This document shows positions 1 to 9,495 of a stretch of DNA of 37,954 bases, one piece after another. Each line of letters begins with the position of its first letter. Within the stretch, counting starts at the first letter, position 1. Source of the DNA: Dicyema japonicum (Eukaryota; Dicyemida; Rhombozoa; Dicyemidae); assembly GCA_011109175.1 (NCBI GenBank), contig RDEW01000132.1, forward strand, positions 12,726 to 50,679, read 5' to 3'. The notes below the pieces were generated by a model. The model had not been told where the DNA came from, did not search any database, and saw nothing but the letters and a program-made list of their open reading frames with translations. A program made the translations under genes and the position numbers.

Positions 1-61
1 AAGCCAAGATGTTGTCGACATCTAATCACTTTCTCAAAGCCTAGTGACACAAAACTCTGAT

Positions 62-345
62 TTGCTCTATTTATATTCACAAGGCTTTTGACTCAATACC
101 CAGAAAAATCTTGATTCGAAAGATCTATGGTCCCTAATCTCCAAGGGATTTAAACGATGGCTCGCAAATTTTCTAACAGGACGAAGAGTGGTAACAGAAG
201 CATAGCAATATCCCCTTGTCACCGTCACTGTTTAATCTTTCTGTATGATCTACCAATCAATTCCGACTCGAATACATTATCTCTCTCTTACGGACGATGT
301 CATCTCAGCATACAAAGGAAAAAGCGTGCTGAGAGCTACCGAACA
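62..345 (+). pseudogene. LINE reverse transcriptase relic
   Basis: This is a decayed piece of a non-LTR retrotransposon reverse transcriptase, read from conceptual translation in several frames. In order I can see a KAFDSIPRK block (the first catalytic Asp region of the palm), a segment resembling WLANFLTGRR, a PLSPSLFNL block, and a degraded YADDV box near 287-302. In that box the Ala codon has lost bases, so the frame shifts and the two Asp codons follow in the next frame. Frame changes and stops make it non-functional. The order and spacing fit a jockey/CR1/RTE-like LINE, but the clade cannot be fixed by eye. The element runs off the left edge of the window. Confidence 0.75.
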
Positions 346-709
346 ATTGTAGCATATGCACGACCACCAGAATGAATTACTAAACAATAATTCAATGACC
401 ACGAGTACAGACAATAGTTTTTGATTGGCTAACTATTGGACTGGTCATGATTGTAAAAGAAATCTCATGCAAGAGCACAGTCAAAATTCTTGTGGTAACT
501 TTAGACGGTCAGCACTCATGCGTCTACCTGGCGAACAAAATTAGCGGGAAAAAACATCGATAAACTTCACATCGTTCAACTGAGATCCGCCAAATCACAA
601 CAAACTCAGTAATTCGAAAATTTAGTTTTTGTTTCCCTCCCCTCATCCTGTGGTCTGAAAGTTAGCAAACTCAACTCGCCTCGTTTCCATTACTCAGACT
701 CGTCTCGAC
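346..709. other. No recognisable feature
   Basis: I see no coding pattern, repeat or structural RNA here. It may be decayed 3' sequence of the adjoining LINE relic. Confidence 0.4.
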
Positions 710-1078
710 TTGTCCCCAAAGGAGCAGAACATCGAGGAACTCTGTAAAAACGTGATCCCTTTGGCTACTAAAATATACTCAAAGTACACGTGGTTATCAT
801 CCTATGATTCATTATCTGAAAAAATAGCTCAAAGACCTTCATCGTTGATCACAAAGCCTGGGTCTATTTGTTTGGCCTTCAAGAAGTCAAGGTTGACGGT
901 TCAAAGAGGTCTTGAGAGGTTATTTTATTATTTAAGTTATTTTTGTTTATTATTGACTCATTCAGGTATTAATAATGTTGCCCCTGACGGTAACGATAAT
1001 AGTCTCTTTCGACGCTCCATTGACTTTGGTGAGGATGAGTTGACTCAATCGAAATCAGGCGTTTTTAATTTCCGGTAA
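710..1078 (+). CDS. Unidentified open frame, 122 codons
   Basis: I do not recognise this open frame. Its first 70 residues look coding-like: mixed composition, with a segment reading KNVIPLATKIYSKYTWLSSY. An AT-rich, Tyr/Leu/Phe-rich stretch follows (about 918-965) that looks like one or two short introns read through, with GT starts and an AG end near 965. The last part is acidic and hydrophilic. Given the intron style of other genes in this window, a spliced gene is possible, but I could not fix exons that keep one frame into the following sequence. A short acidic open frame at 1141-1203 might be a later exon. Alternatively this is a chance frame. Confidence 0.25.
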   Translation: MSPKEQNIEELCKNVIPLATKIYSKYTWLSSYDSLSEKIAQRPSSLITKPGSICLAFKKSRLTVQRGLERLFYYLSYFCLLLTHSGINNVAPDGNDNSLFRRSIDFGEDELTQSKSGVFNFR

Positions 1079-1235
1079 TTCATGCATGAAATATCTCTGA
1101 GTTTTCCATTTAGTCAATGTTCATTATAACACCGGGGATTATGGAGTATAAAGACATTTTGAGAGAGAACGTGGAAGATAATCTGTCCGAAGATGAAATG
1201 TAATATCTTAGGTTAATTGTATGTTGCTAATAATA

Positions 1236-1236
1236 N
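1236..1236. other. Single-N scaffold join
   Basis: An isolated N marks a join between contigs. It falls inside what would be the fourth intron of the minus-strand ribosomal protein S4-like gene. The sequence to its left no longer matches that protein, so the gene is probably cut by the join. Confidence 0.7.
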
Positions 1237-1248
1237 TCACGTGTGTAC

Positions 1249-1690
1249 AGTTTTCTTAACCTTGCAGAGCTTCACCTGGGGACATGAGATCTTTGTATAC
1301 CTCAGCCACGGCTTCTCCAATAGGAGTCGGCTTGAATCTTCCCTTGGCATCGTGGAGCATCCTGTAGTGCTTGTTCACCTTGGAGAGGAAGATCACGTCT
1401 TCCATAGAGAACTAAGCTTACTCATTAGGCCGATCGGAAAGCGATGATGCGTTATGATTTTCCTGTCGACCATTACGATCCTTCTTTTGACTATTTTCTT
1501 TGTCTCCTGATAGTTAAGGGCAAATTTGAACCACTCTCGAGGTATCAATGCCATCGGAATACACTCTCGCTGTTTGTGAGACTTAGGGCAAACTTACTGA
1601 GCATCCACTTCTTGGGAGCATTTACTTGTTTCAAATGTCTCTTTAATCCTTTAACACCCTTTAAGAATAAAGTATAAACATGCAAACCAT
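1249..1690 (-). CDS. Ribosomal protein S4 (eS4)-like gene, N-terminal part
   Basis: This resembles the small-subunit ribosomal protein eS4 (RPS4). Minus-strand exons, 5' to 3', are: start codon 1688-1690; 1658 downwards (KGLKRHLKQ, APKKWML); 1422-1581 (HKQRECIP, KFAL, ETKKI); 1301-1398 (HYRMLHDAKGRF); 1249-1275 (KLCKVKK). Blocks occur in the order and nearly the spacing of animal RPS4. Introns are tiny: 29 nt (1659-1687), 23 nt (1399-1421) and 25 nt (1276-1300), all GT-AG, and two of them restore both frame and exact spacing to the family. Between the second and third exons about a dozen conserved residues are missing and the frame slips, so there is a local deletion, an assembly error or decay. 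Sequence divergence is high for this family. The 3' half is lost at the scaffold join. Introns argue against a retrocopy. Confidence 0.7.
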
Positions 1691-2289
1691 ATCAACGCGT
1701 ATTTCAATTTATTTGAAATTAAATATATTTAATATTTGTGGTTCAATAAATTTAAAAATTAAAAAAATTTATTATTATTGAATATATTGTGATCAAAAAT
1801 TCCGCAAAAAAGACATACTCCCACGGACCAGATAACATTCCTGTTATTTTATTAAAAAATCTTGAAGCCGCACGTGTGGAAATATAACAATTATGTTTCT
1901 ACAATAGTTGCCTATAATAATAAGTTATGCGATGAATTCAAGTCGAGGGATTGTTGAAAGATTCAATCAGACGGTCTCATTAAGATCCAAGAATTTTAAT
2001 TGGTCCTTTCCAATACCAGTAACAAGGTCTCCCTGAATTCTTGGATTAATGTTGGACAGAATGTTGAATTTCAACTCCCACGCGAAGAAAGAGTTAAATT
2101 AAAGGCCTGCGTGATTGCTACATGTGTGAAACTATAACTATTATGGTTTTACGCATATTGCCTATAATAACGGTGGTGATCTAGGGTTTCTAAATATATT
2201 AAAAAAATACTCAAATAAAATCTTGTATTGCACGTTGTGTCGTTTGTACGTAAAAACATTAATCAGTATGCTGATGAATATTTTAGAAG
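1691..2289. other. AT-rich sequence, no gene seen
   Basis: This is AT-rich intergenic sequence upstream of the S4-like gene. A loosely repeated block recurs at about 1873-1925 and 2110-2165 (GTGTGGAAATATAACAATTATG-like, then TTGCCTATAATAA). No coding pattern was found. Confidence 0.4.
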
Positions 2290-2576
2290 ATGTCGAAAGA
2301 CGTTGGTTGTACAAATCGTCATGAAAAGTATCGTCAGATTAAATCCACACATTTTATAATCATTAATGAACATTATACAAAGAAACGTCTCAGAAAATCG
2401 ATGTATCAAATATTCTTTGAAAAGCCGACAGAGGAAATTTATCAAAGAAACATTTTTCTCAGTTAAAATTATGAAATTTTCTAATCTCATTAAAATTATT
2501 GCAGAATGTGGGGTAGTCCAAGACCGAACAATCGGATCCCAACTCAACTGTATTCTCTTTTCCTTTAACCCATGAG

Positions 2577-2835
2577 ACAATAATAATACAAAGACCTGAG
2601 TTAAACGAATACATTGATGCTTGTGTTTATCGTGTTAGAGAATATCTGAATGACAGATTGAGTCATAAAATGATTGTGATTCAAGTAAATAATAATTCAA
2701 AATGAGGAGACTAAAATTATTATAGAATTGTCCGATAATCTCAAATCGCAACAAAAGAGTTTCCAATTTTTGATGAGCAAATCCTATTCCATGCACGTTG
2801 AATCCCAATATCTTTTCGAAAATGTAACGGCATAG
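2577..2835 (+). CDS. Unidentified two-exon coding segment with 22-nt intron
   Basis: Two blocks, 2577-2684 and 2707-2835, join in one frame across a 22-nt GT-AG intron (2685-2706) and give 78 residues followed by TAG. The product looks alpha-helical and coiled-coil-like (RPELNEYIDACVYRVREYLN, then a segment containing LKSQQKSFQFLM). There is a weak resemblance to the C-terminal coiled coil of nucleoporin Nup54 (SHKM and LKxQQ blocks), too weak for a name. A possible 5' exon at 2290-2461 starts with ATG and ends at a GT followed by a 43-nt AT-rich stretch ending GCAG. Linking it to 2577 needs an 8-nt exon, which I do not trust. The frame stays open for 34 codons after the TAG, so the end may be a nonsense change. 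Confidence 0.35.
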
Positions 2836-2953
2836 TCCGACAATGATATTAAAAAATTAAATGTCCAGCCAGAGATCGCAAAAAATAGAGAAAAAATTAT
2901 CATATATAATAAAATGTGTCATATAAAAGTGGAGGTTTAGTAGTGTATACATT

Positions 2954-3323
2954 ACTACCCCGGGGTCATTATCGACACCAGGCGGTGTGCTTCAAAAAAG
3001 TCCAAACATTCCCGGAGAAAACCCTCAGTCCACTGTGGAAAAAGGAATGAGTGGGGGCGAGCAATTGACCCAATATCTGGCCGATGTTAGAAGAAGACCA
3101 CTCTCTTCCCTACTCAACTGGATTATCAATATACAACTCTGCTAAGGAATTCGTTTGTAGAGGGTCTTCATACAATCCAGACCACCCGCCTCAGGACGAC
3201 CTGTTGGGTAATCTGTTAATGGTTGCTTTCTATGGTCAATCAGAATTTCACGGAAACTTAACAGATTATTTAATGGGACCTATCCTTCAAGCGGATTGTG
3301 AACTATTACAAGAATTGGATTAA
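2954..3323 (+). pseudogene. Unidentified coding-like region with frame change
   Basis: Two overlapping open frames look like one protein interrupted by a one-base slip. The first (2954 to about 3147) reads TPGGVLQKSPNIPGENP, then GGEQLTQYLADVRRRPLSSL. The second (from about 3084) reads STGLSIYNSAKEFV, then DDLLGNLLMVAFYGQSEF and ends LLQELD before a stop at 3321-3323. Base composition is richer in GC than the flanks, as expected for coding DNA. No GT-AG intron explains the slip. I do not recognise the family. It could be a host gene exon with an indel or a mobile-element fragment. Confidence 0.35.
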
Positions 3324-4069
3324 GACTGATCTCTGCAATATCGAGGATTAGTCGAGGTTGGGTAGCTCTATGGAACAAACGTCTCTATCACCTCACAAAG
3401 GTCTATGCAAATTAATCTTAGCTCCTTCAATGTACGACCAGATGAAACCACGATAATAAACAGTCGAACTTTTCCTATAACTGGTATCCCTATTTGACTG
3501 TGAAGATCTCATCGAGAATCGACATCAAAGAATCCTCATAAAGGGGAACTGTATAATTTTGGGTGAGGGTTCATTTCAAAATATAGTTAGCCAACGGTAA
3601 CTAAAGATAAGTCAGTCACAAGAGAATCATTATTATTCACGAATATATGCTCTGATGCCTGCCTCTGCTGTAAATTCCCAAAACTGTGAGGAGATGAAAC
3701 GCTCACTGTTTCCAAGAAATACCAAAGTCGCTAGTGAGGTTTAACTTTTGGGGATTTTCTGAACTGTGAGAATAAAGAGAGAGACCCAAGCAAGAAGAAT
3801 GTTGTTCTTTATTTTAGCTCAGAATACAGAAAAGAGAACCAAAAAAGTTTTTAGTAGAACGAGAATAAATTACGGCAGTTGGATTTCCATGATACTCCTA
3901 ATCGTAGTGAACTGTGAGTCTCAACTTTGAAAAAATCTAGACCATTTGATTCACATGAACTCTAACTCAACTTGGGGAAAATAGAAAAAAAACTTCAACA
4001 TCAAAACGAGAATCCTCTTCAATGACACGATTATCTCTACCAAACATCGTGTGAACATGATTGACCAGG
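3324..4069. other. No recognisable feature
   Basis: A short open stretch just after 3323 (RLISAISRISRGWVALWNKR) may continue the preceding coding-like region in another frame. Beyond about 3420 I see nothing. Confidence 0.3.
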
Positions 4070-4132
4070 GTGAATAAAATCGATGACAAAAATCGTGTTA
4101 CAGCTGTGAATAAAAACGATGACAAAAATCGT
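4070..4132. repeat. Two-copy tandem repeat, 36-bp period
   Basis: GTGAATAAAA, one variable base, then CGATGACAAAAATCGT occurs at 4070 and again at 4106 with one internal difference. Each unit contains the small inverted repeat CGAT...ATCG. Confidence 0.75.
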
Positions 4133-4410
4133 CATAAAAGCACTTAAGAGCGACGTAAGATGCCTCACCACAATATACTGCCAATTTGTCTGGCGAGTAC
4201 CTGTGGAAGCGCACGGTCAGTGGCCAATTCCAGTTCTTCCAGGGAACTGCCAATAGCGTCACTGTCTCTAATTTAAGCCTATGATGGTTAACCACATTTG
4301 CTTGAGCAACAACAAATTTAGTGAAAGCTTTTGGATAATAAATATTTTTGATTAAAGAGCATTTGAATTTTTTACTTTACTGACAAAAATCGCCCTAATT
4401 ATCGGCGAAG

Positions 4411-4431
4411 ATGAGACATATGACGTCTCAT
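4411..4431. other. Short inverted repeat
   Basis: ATGAGAC, a 7-nt spacer, then GTCTCAT forms a perfect 7-bp stem. No neighbouring gene explains it. Confidence 0.4.
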
Positions 4432-4634
4432 TAACTGACCCTGTCAGCCTCACTTCTAACACTTAATTAGTGCCATGACTTTTGGTTTTGTCGTAATTTA
4501 GTGATTTGAGTTTAATATAAATAAAATTTTCTGTCTGTTATGTGGAGATGGAAGTTATCAACTACACTAACTTAACAGAGATTAAATAATGCTGCCCTTA
4601 CATCCACAAGAACAATATAGGTCAGCTTGCATAA

Positions 4635-4820
4635 GAATTTTGTGTTCTTATTGCGATCAGGCATAACTTGACCTATAAGTTATGTTAATGTACATTTGTT
4701 ATACCATTTCTTGTTCAACTCCCTACAGAATTTTGTGTTCTTATTGCGATCAGGCATAACTTGACCTATAAGTTATGTTAATGTACATTTGTTATACCAT
4801 TTCTTGTTCAACTCCCTACA
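4635..4820. repeat. Perfect 93-bp tandem duplication
   Basis: Bases 4635-4727 and 4728-4820 are identical by eye. Each unit holds an inverted repeat CATAACTT / AAGTTATG with a 7-nt spacer. Perfect identity implies a very recent duplication or an assembly artefact. Confidence 0.9.
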
Positions 4821-5309
4821 TCGGAAAACATAAATAATATCTTTATTACTTACGTCGAAGACATCCTACTTGAAATCAAGACATCCAACCGAACATGACC
4901 ATATGCAACAGCACATATGTCGAAAACACGTTTAGTTTCAAAACAGAAAAATCAAAAATATTATTCTTCACTTCGGACAAGAGATAATCAACAATTGTGA
5001 CATATTAAACCCTCGTGGCAATAAAGTAACTAACAATGGGAATATTCTGTAAGTTCGTAATTCCATGGTCATAGTCAAAAATTAGCAGAGCAGCCAAAAG
5101 CACTTGGAATGGTTGTTGTGTTAATTTCAGGCGAGAAAATGATAGAAAGATAGATTGACAAATAATCTTGATTCCAGTACTTCATGATTTCACATAAATC
5201 GTCTCCGAAATTCAATTTCTGAATGTGTTCACACCGTCTTCACGATCTATCGCAAAATCCATAAAACATCGTAAATTAAAACGACGCTTAGTCTCTTCTG
5301 TGACACGAA

Positions 5310-5430
5310 CAGCCCTGACTTGTTGGGCATGTGTTCTCAATTCAGTTAACCGACTGCTATGCTGTTCTGCTGATTCTTCGTCCCTTATAGTTGTGAATGT
5401 GTTCTCAATTGCTCTAAACTATTTTTTACC
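5310..5430. repeat. Isolated copy of the 67-bp minisatellite unit
   Basis: AGCCCTGACTTGTTGGGCAT, then GTGTTCTCAATT, then GCTATGCTGTTCTGCTGATT closely matches the four-copy tandem array at 25651-25931. About one and a half units are present, with the second unit fading near 5430. The open frame across it is not considered a gene. Confidence 0.75.
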
Positions 5431-5639
5431 CACGTTGGCTGTCTGCCATTGTCCCTTATCTCCGGGATCTTGTATTAGTGCCTAGAAAAGATTAAAGTGG
5501 AAAGTTGTTAAAGTTAGCATTGAGGTCACGTCAATAACAAGATGATATTGACCGAAAAGAATTTTGACTGACCTAAAAAATTAAGTTTTGACCTTTTTTT
5601 GTACATTGCCAAAAGTTTTGACTTTATTTGATTTTATAA

Positions 5640-5985
5640 CTTTTGATTTATATAATATTTTTGATTAAAAACTACATTTTTATAAGTTTTAAACAATTTT
5701 AAAGAACATATCAATTTTTGACTTTATTGACAAAAATCGCCTTAATAATAAATCAAATAAATAAATAAATTATTTAATTGTACAACACCCAAAATTCAGA
5801 GAAAGTATGTCAGAGTTAATGTTTTGTCGGGACTAAATTCTGCAATATATTATATTACGAAAGATAATCCGCCTCAAGATATCAATCAAATTACTGATAT
5901 TCTATATGCTGCACAGTGTGCTNACTTTATTGACAAAAATTGCCCTAATAATAAATCAAATAAATAAATAAATTATTTAATTGTA
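5640..5985. repeat. Repeat duplicated across a single-N join
   Basis: Bases 5718-5780 (ACTTTATTGACAAAAATCGC, continuing through ATAAATCAAATAAATAAATA) recur at 5924-5986 immediately after the N at 5923, with two mismatches. A more distant relative lies at 4327-4402 (TTTTTGATTAAA, then TGACAAAAATCGCC). This is probably overlapping contig ends of an AT-rich dispersed repeat. Confidence 0.65.
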
Positions 5986-5989
5986 TTAA

Positions 5990-6766
5990 TAAAAATTTAT
6001 ATTTTTAAATGTCAACCATCATTAATTAATTAGAATTTACACGTTGTCGTCACATTCTGTGGTAGTCTGTTGTTATTTTTATAGTTGTTCTATATCATTA
6101 TTTCTTCACTATTGAAAATGCAGGATTTATCAAGCTTTTATCGAATAAATCTTTGATTCATCCATTCATTATGTTGTTTTTATTTGTGAAGAAATTATGT
6201 GATTTTCAACTCTATTACAGTGAATCCATTTTCCTTTTTATTACTTGTTTCATTGTCAGTGTATTCATATTCAAAAAATCCTCAAATTTTATATATTGAA
6301 AATGTATTTGTATCTATTCTTTCGTCACTAATTTCGATTTCCTGATTTTCATTGTTGTGAGTTGAAGAAAACTCTTGCTAACACTTGAAGGTGGCTTAAG
6401 AATTGTGTCACATAGGGGCTAGAACATTTGAAGACTAATGATGAAATTACAGACCATCCCTTCCACATTCAAAAATTAACACAACAGCCATTATCAGAAA
6501 CGACTAATTGAATTAGGGTTATGACTGATCCGTTCGATGCCATCAATCACACATGAGGTGACAATCCTTCCACTGTGGTCGTAGTAGTTTTCATTCGTCT
6601 TCAATGACTCTAAATTACACTTAAGAATAATACGACCAATGAGTTTCGACCATCTTACCATTAATTATCATTTTGAAGAATAATCGTGGTTTCTCTGAAG
6701 ATGGAAAGCCGAATCCAAAATTTCCACTAGGACATATATGTTGCTTATTCTACAAGTATTTTTTAT
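5990..6766. other. AT-rich sequence, nothing seen
   Basis: Long AT-rich intergenic DNA without coding pattern, recognisable repeat or RNA gene. Confidence 0.4.
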
Positions 6767-6962
6767 TTCAGATTTGAAAAAATACGATTCAGGGGATATT
6801 CCTCCATCAGATGGTTGGTTGAAAAGACATTTCGCATCCATGAAATGGGTTTATAATTTGGTTTCGCTTTCCAAATCAATGTTTCCAAGACGATTATATT
6901 TGGCACATGGTTCTATTTGTTCAGATCATATAAACCATTGGATAATACATGATATCCTCTAG
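6767..6962 (+). pseudogene. Possible CENP-B/Tigger-type HTH fragment
   Basis: After a splice-acceptor-like TTATTTCAG (ends at 6770) an open frame reads KKYDSGDIPPSDGWLKRHFA. The PPSDGWLKRHF block resembles the SxGWLxxF motif of the second helix-turn-helix in pogo/Tigger transposases and CENP-B-like proteins. Nothing of the DDE catalytic domain is visible, and the rest is short. It may be a transposase relic or an exon of an unrelated gene. The next recognisable sequence, 19 bp after its stop, is the left edge of the long repeat. Confidence 0.3.
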
Positions 6963-7749
6963 AGATGTCCTTAAATTCAGCTGCTTCTCTGCGGATTTTT
7001 ATCGAGATCACACTATACTGGCTCTGATGGTATCTATTTAAAGTAATGCAAAAATTATGCTTTCTTAATTTCAACTATTGTGGCATCGTTTTTTAATCCC
7101 AATATTTTATGTCACCTTCCTTCGAGGAATTTAACCAATTGTTTCGATTTTTTATTGGACTTGAAAAAATATACATTAAATTTATTGCTTTTTATGATTT
7201 TCAAAACTATTATTATTTAATAAATAAATTCTTTTAAATTTGTAATAAATAAAAATTTAGTCAAAATTCAACTGTGATTGAGTCGAAATGTAGTTTCTTG
7301 ATAAGATATTTCTTGTTTTTTGTTCATGATCTTATGGCAAAAATGGTTTTAAAACATTTGACTAAATATAGAACAAACCAAAATTTTGGCTTTAAGATGG
7401 CAACACTCCCCCTATGCGACTTTCGGCCGCGGAGTTTGATACTGAGTCATTAAAAATATAGAAAAATTCCTAACCAAAATTTTCTTCATACCATATCCCT
7501 ATCGTCAATAAAATAGTCACACTAACCCTATGCAGCTTACGGTCACTGCCTGTGTAATCGAGCGCGTCCGAACTGGATCAATTGTTCATGACAGTTACAT
7601 TTATAATAGTTTACATTCCATTCGTAACCTAATTAAAAAATTTAAGAAAATATCATACCGGCAATTTAATGTCAATATTTAATTATTATTTTAATTTAAT
7701 GTCACCAATGCCTTTTGAAGCCTTGATATGAACCATGGAACGCGCCATA

Positions 7750-7771
7750 GTGACTGCGAAGGTGCAGTCAC
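7750..7771. other. Perfect 8-bp hairpin in copy A
   Basis: GTGACTGC, loop GAAGGT, then GCAGTCAC. In copy B (32310-32331) the arms are GTGATTGC and CCAGTCAC, so the pairing is weakened. This argues against strong selection on the stem. Confidence 0.6.
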
Positions 7772-8298
7772 TCGACCGATACGTGCCTGTGTGGGGTCGA
7801 GGGAGGAGCATCGGACCAAGATGGGGTCCCTGCTAGAGCGTGCAAAATCATGTGATTAATTAGTTTTTGTAACCGTGGTCTCTGGTGTTATTATTATTAT
7901 TAAACCATCCATAGGAGTTCTCCCTAGACGGCACTTTATTCAAGTCCAAGTATATGAAGACTGCTGAGATAGGCCGAGATCACCTGAATTTTTCATTCTG
8001 TCTATGACGCTGATTTTCTGATTTAATAAATTTAATTTTAAAAAAAACTTAAGTATATTTCCTGGTTTTCTACTCTCACATTCAACTCCAGGGGTCTTGA
8101 CTTGTCAAATAGGCACCAACTATGTCTGGACCTTGAACTGTATCGATTTTCTGGATACCTTTGACTTGTTCATGTGCAACCTTCAATTCCAACATTCCGC
8201 AGGACATAAAACAACGTGGGAAAGGTTCCCGACTTTCGAACACCGAAAATCCGATAAAGATTTATAATCGAATATATTACCAGGGATCGAATATAATG

Positions 8299-8540
8299 CG
8301 TGTAAAGAGTGAAGGCATTGTACAAAAGATGCTTCTCTGGACCCCTGAACATGAAGATGAGGTGGAAACTGTTTGGTCAAATTCTAAGAATGAAATGAGA
8401 TACGCCAGCAAACAAATTCTTTGAAACGTGGAAAAAGTCATAGGGCGTCTACGTATAACGCTTCCCTAAGTTCTTAGCGGAGATTCGAGACCAGTAAACA
8501 GATCACTAGGGAACGGGGAAGACCTTAGTAGTCTGCGGAG
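8299..8540 (+). pseudogene. LINE 3' tail, copy A
   Basis: This encodes in shifted frames the end of a LINE ORF2 (RVKSE, RCFSGPLN-like and LFGQILRM-like segments, seen better in copy B at 34548-34720). The join to the upstream repeat at 8278-8299 carries a ~20-bp filler containing a second CGAATATA beside the original one. This marks the deletion junction of the 1.7 kb present in copy B. Confidence 0.7.
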
Positions 8541-8975
8541 TTTGGCACTAAATATGATTCTATGTTGTTGCTTATAATAATTAATTTAATTTTAATTTAT
8601 TAACCCCGGATACACAGAGAAAGAAGTTAAAGTAAAAAACTAGTTAAGTGTATCCAGTTTCCAATTTCACAAAAACAGAGTCTATCCGAAATCAGCATAA
8701 AGAAAAAACGTCCATACTTGCAGTTGTAGAAACCTCTTCAGTGGATGATTCTTTTTCGTGATAGCCAGGCACTGGGCGCCACCTAGACAGGATCACATGG
8801 CGCCACTCTAATAAAAAGAGAAAGAGGAGGAACAGATAAACAAGCAGAAAACATCATCCAATTATCCACGCAGCACCACGCGGCAAAACCTATAATAATA
8901 AAAATTTGCTTATAAAGTTAACGAACTTGAGATTATTCATCACGCAAAGGTGAAAATAATCCTTGTGGTCATCAC

Positions 8976-9203
8976 TTGGGATGGAATTGTCCCCAAATTC
9001 TTCAAAGGCCACCTGGATGCCTTCAAGGTAAGGAATGGGTCAAAGCTTACATACAGACGTTAGTGTTACGGAAGACTTTGGAGAGTATGCAAGCTGAGGA
9101 GAGGCATGGAGTACCGATGCCTGTTGATGAGGAAGACGGCATGGAATGTCAACCTAAGGTAGTCTCTGAATGTGGGGAATACAGCGACGTAACACGCCTA
9201 TAA
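8976..9203 (+). CDS. Open frame shared by both long-repeat copies (A)
   Basis: A 75-residue frame (begins MGWNCPQIL, ends GEYSDVTRL) is intact here and in copy B (35230-35457). I do not recognise it. The two versions differ at 11 bases, of which 8 change the amino acid and 9 are transitions, so there is no sign of purifying selection between them. The second half is acidic (PMPVDEEDGMECQP). It may be a fragment of a retroelement Gag-like or ORF1-like protein, or a neutral frame that has not yet been broken. Confidence 0.3.
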   Translation: MGWNCPQILQRPPGCLQGKEWVKAYIQTLVLRKTLESMQAEERHGVPMPVDEEDGMECQPKVVSECGEYSDVTRL

Positions 9204-9456
9204 AGGCAATAGAGATTAGCCCCAAGAATAGAAGATTGAGTTAGACGGGTGTTATAAAATAATTACTTATACTTATTGTTTGATTAATATTAAAATAGTA
9301 AGTTAGACGTATAACTTGTTGATTATTTTTATGTATTTATTTTAATAAATCTGCTTAGTTTTTATTAAATTTATAAATCTATTGTTTAATTCAATTTTTC
9401 GGGCCGCGTTTTGTCTTGTGTGGCTAATTGGTTGAAAATTCATCTTCCTTGCTCTG

Positions 9457-9495
9457 TTGGCGTCATTGGATCCACCTTATTTAGGTGACGCCCAA
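9457..9495. other. Long hairpin in copy A
   Basis: GGCGT (9459-9463), an internal 9-nt bulge, CACCT (9473-9477), loop TATTT, AGGTG (9483-9487), ACGCC (9488-9492), with flanking TTGG / CCAA extending it partly. Copy B has the same stem with one loop change (TACTT) and no stem change. Function unknown; it could be a retroelement untranslated-region structure. Confidence 0.5.

Noticed and set aside
1217-1447. Plus-strand open frame of 76 codons
   Set aside because: It is a shadow of the minus-strand ribosomal protein S4-like exons and contains the N of the scaffold join.
2836-2937. In-frame continuation after the TAG of the coiled-coil candidate
   Set aside because: Keeping it would need a 12-nt intron (GTAACGGCATAG), smaller than any supported here. 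I treat the TAG as the end.
4635-4820. CRISPR-like array
   Set aside because: There are only two head-to-tail copies with no spacers, in a eukaryotic context.
5225-5485. Plus-strand open frame of 86 codons
   Set aside because: It lies on the minisatellite-type repeat, whose other copies are not coding.
8161-8424. Plus-strand open frame of 87 codons in copy A
   Set aside because: It fuses non-coding repeat sequence to a LINE tail across a deletion junction. The frame is accidental.
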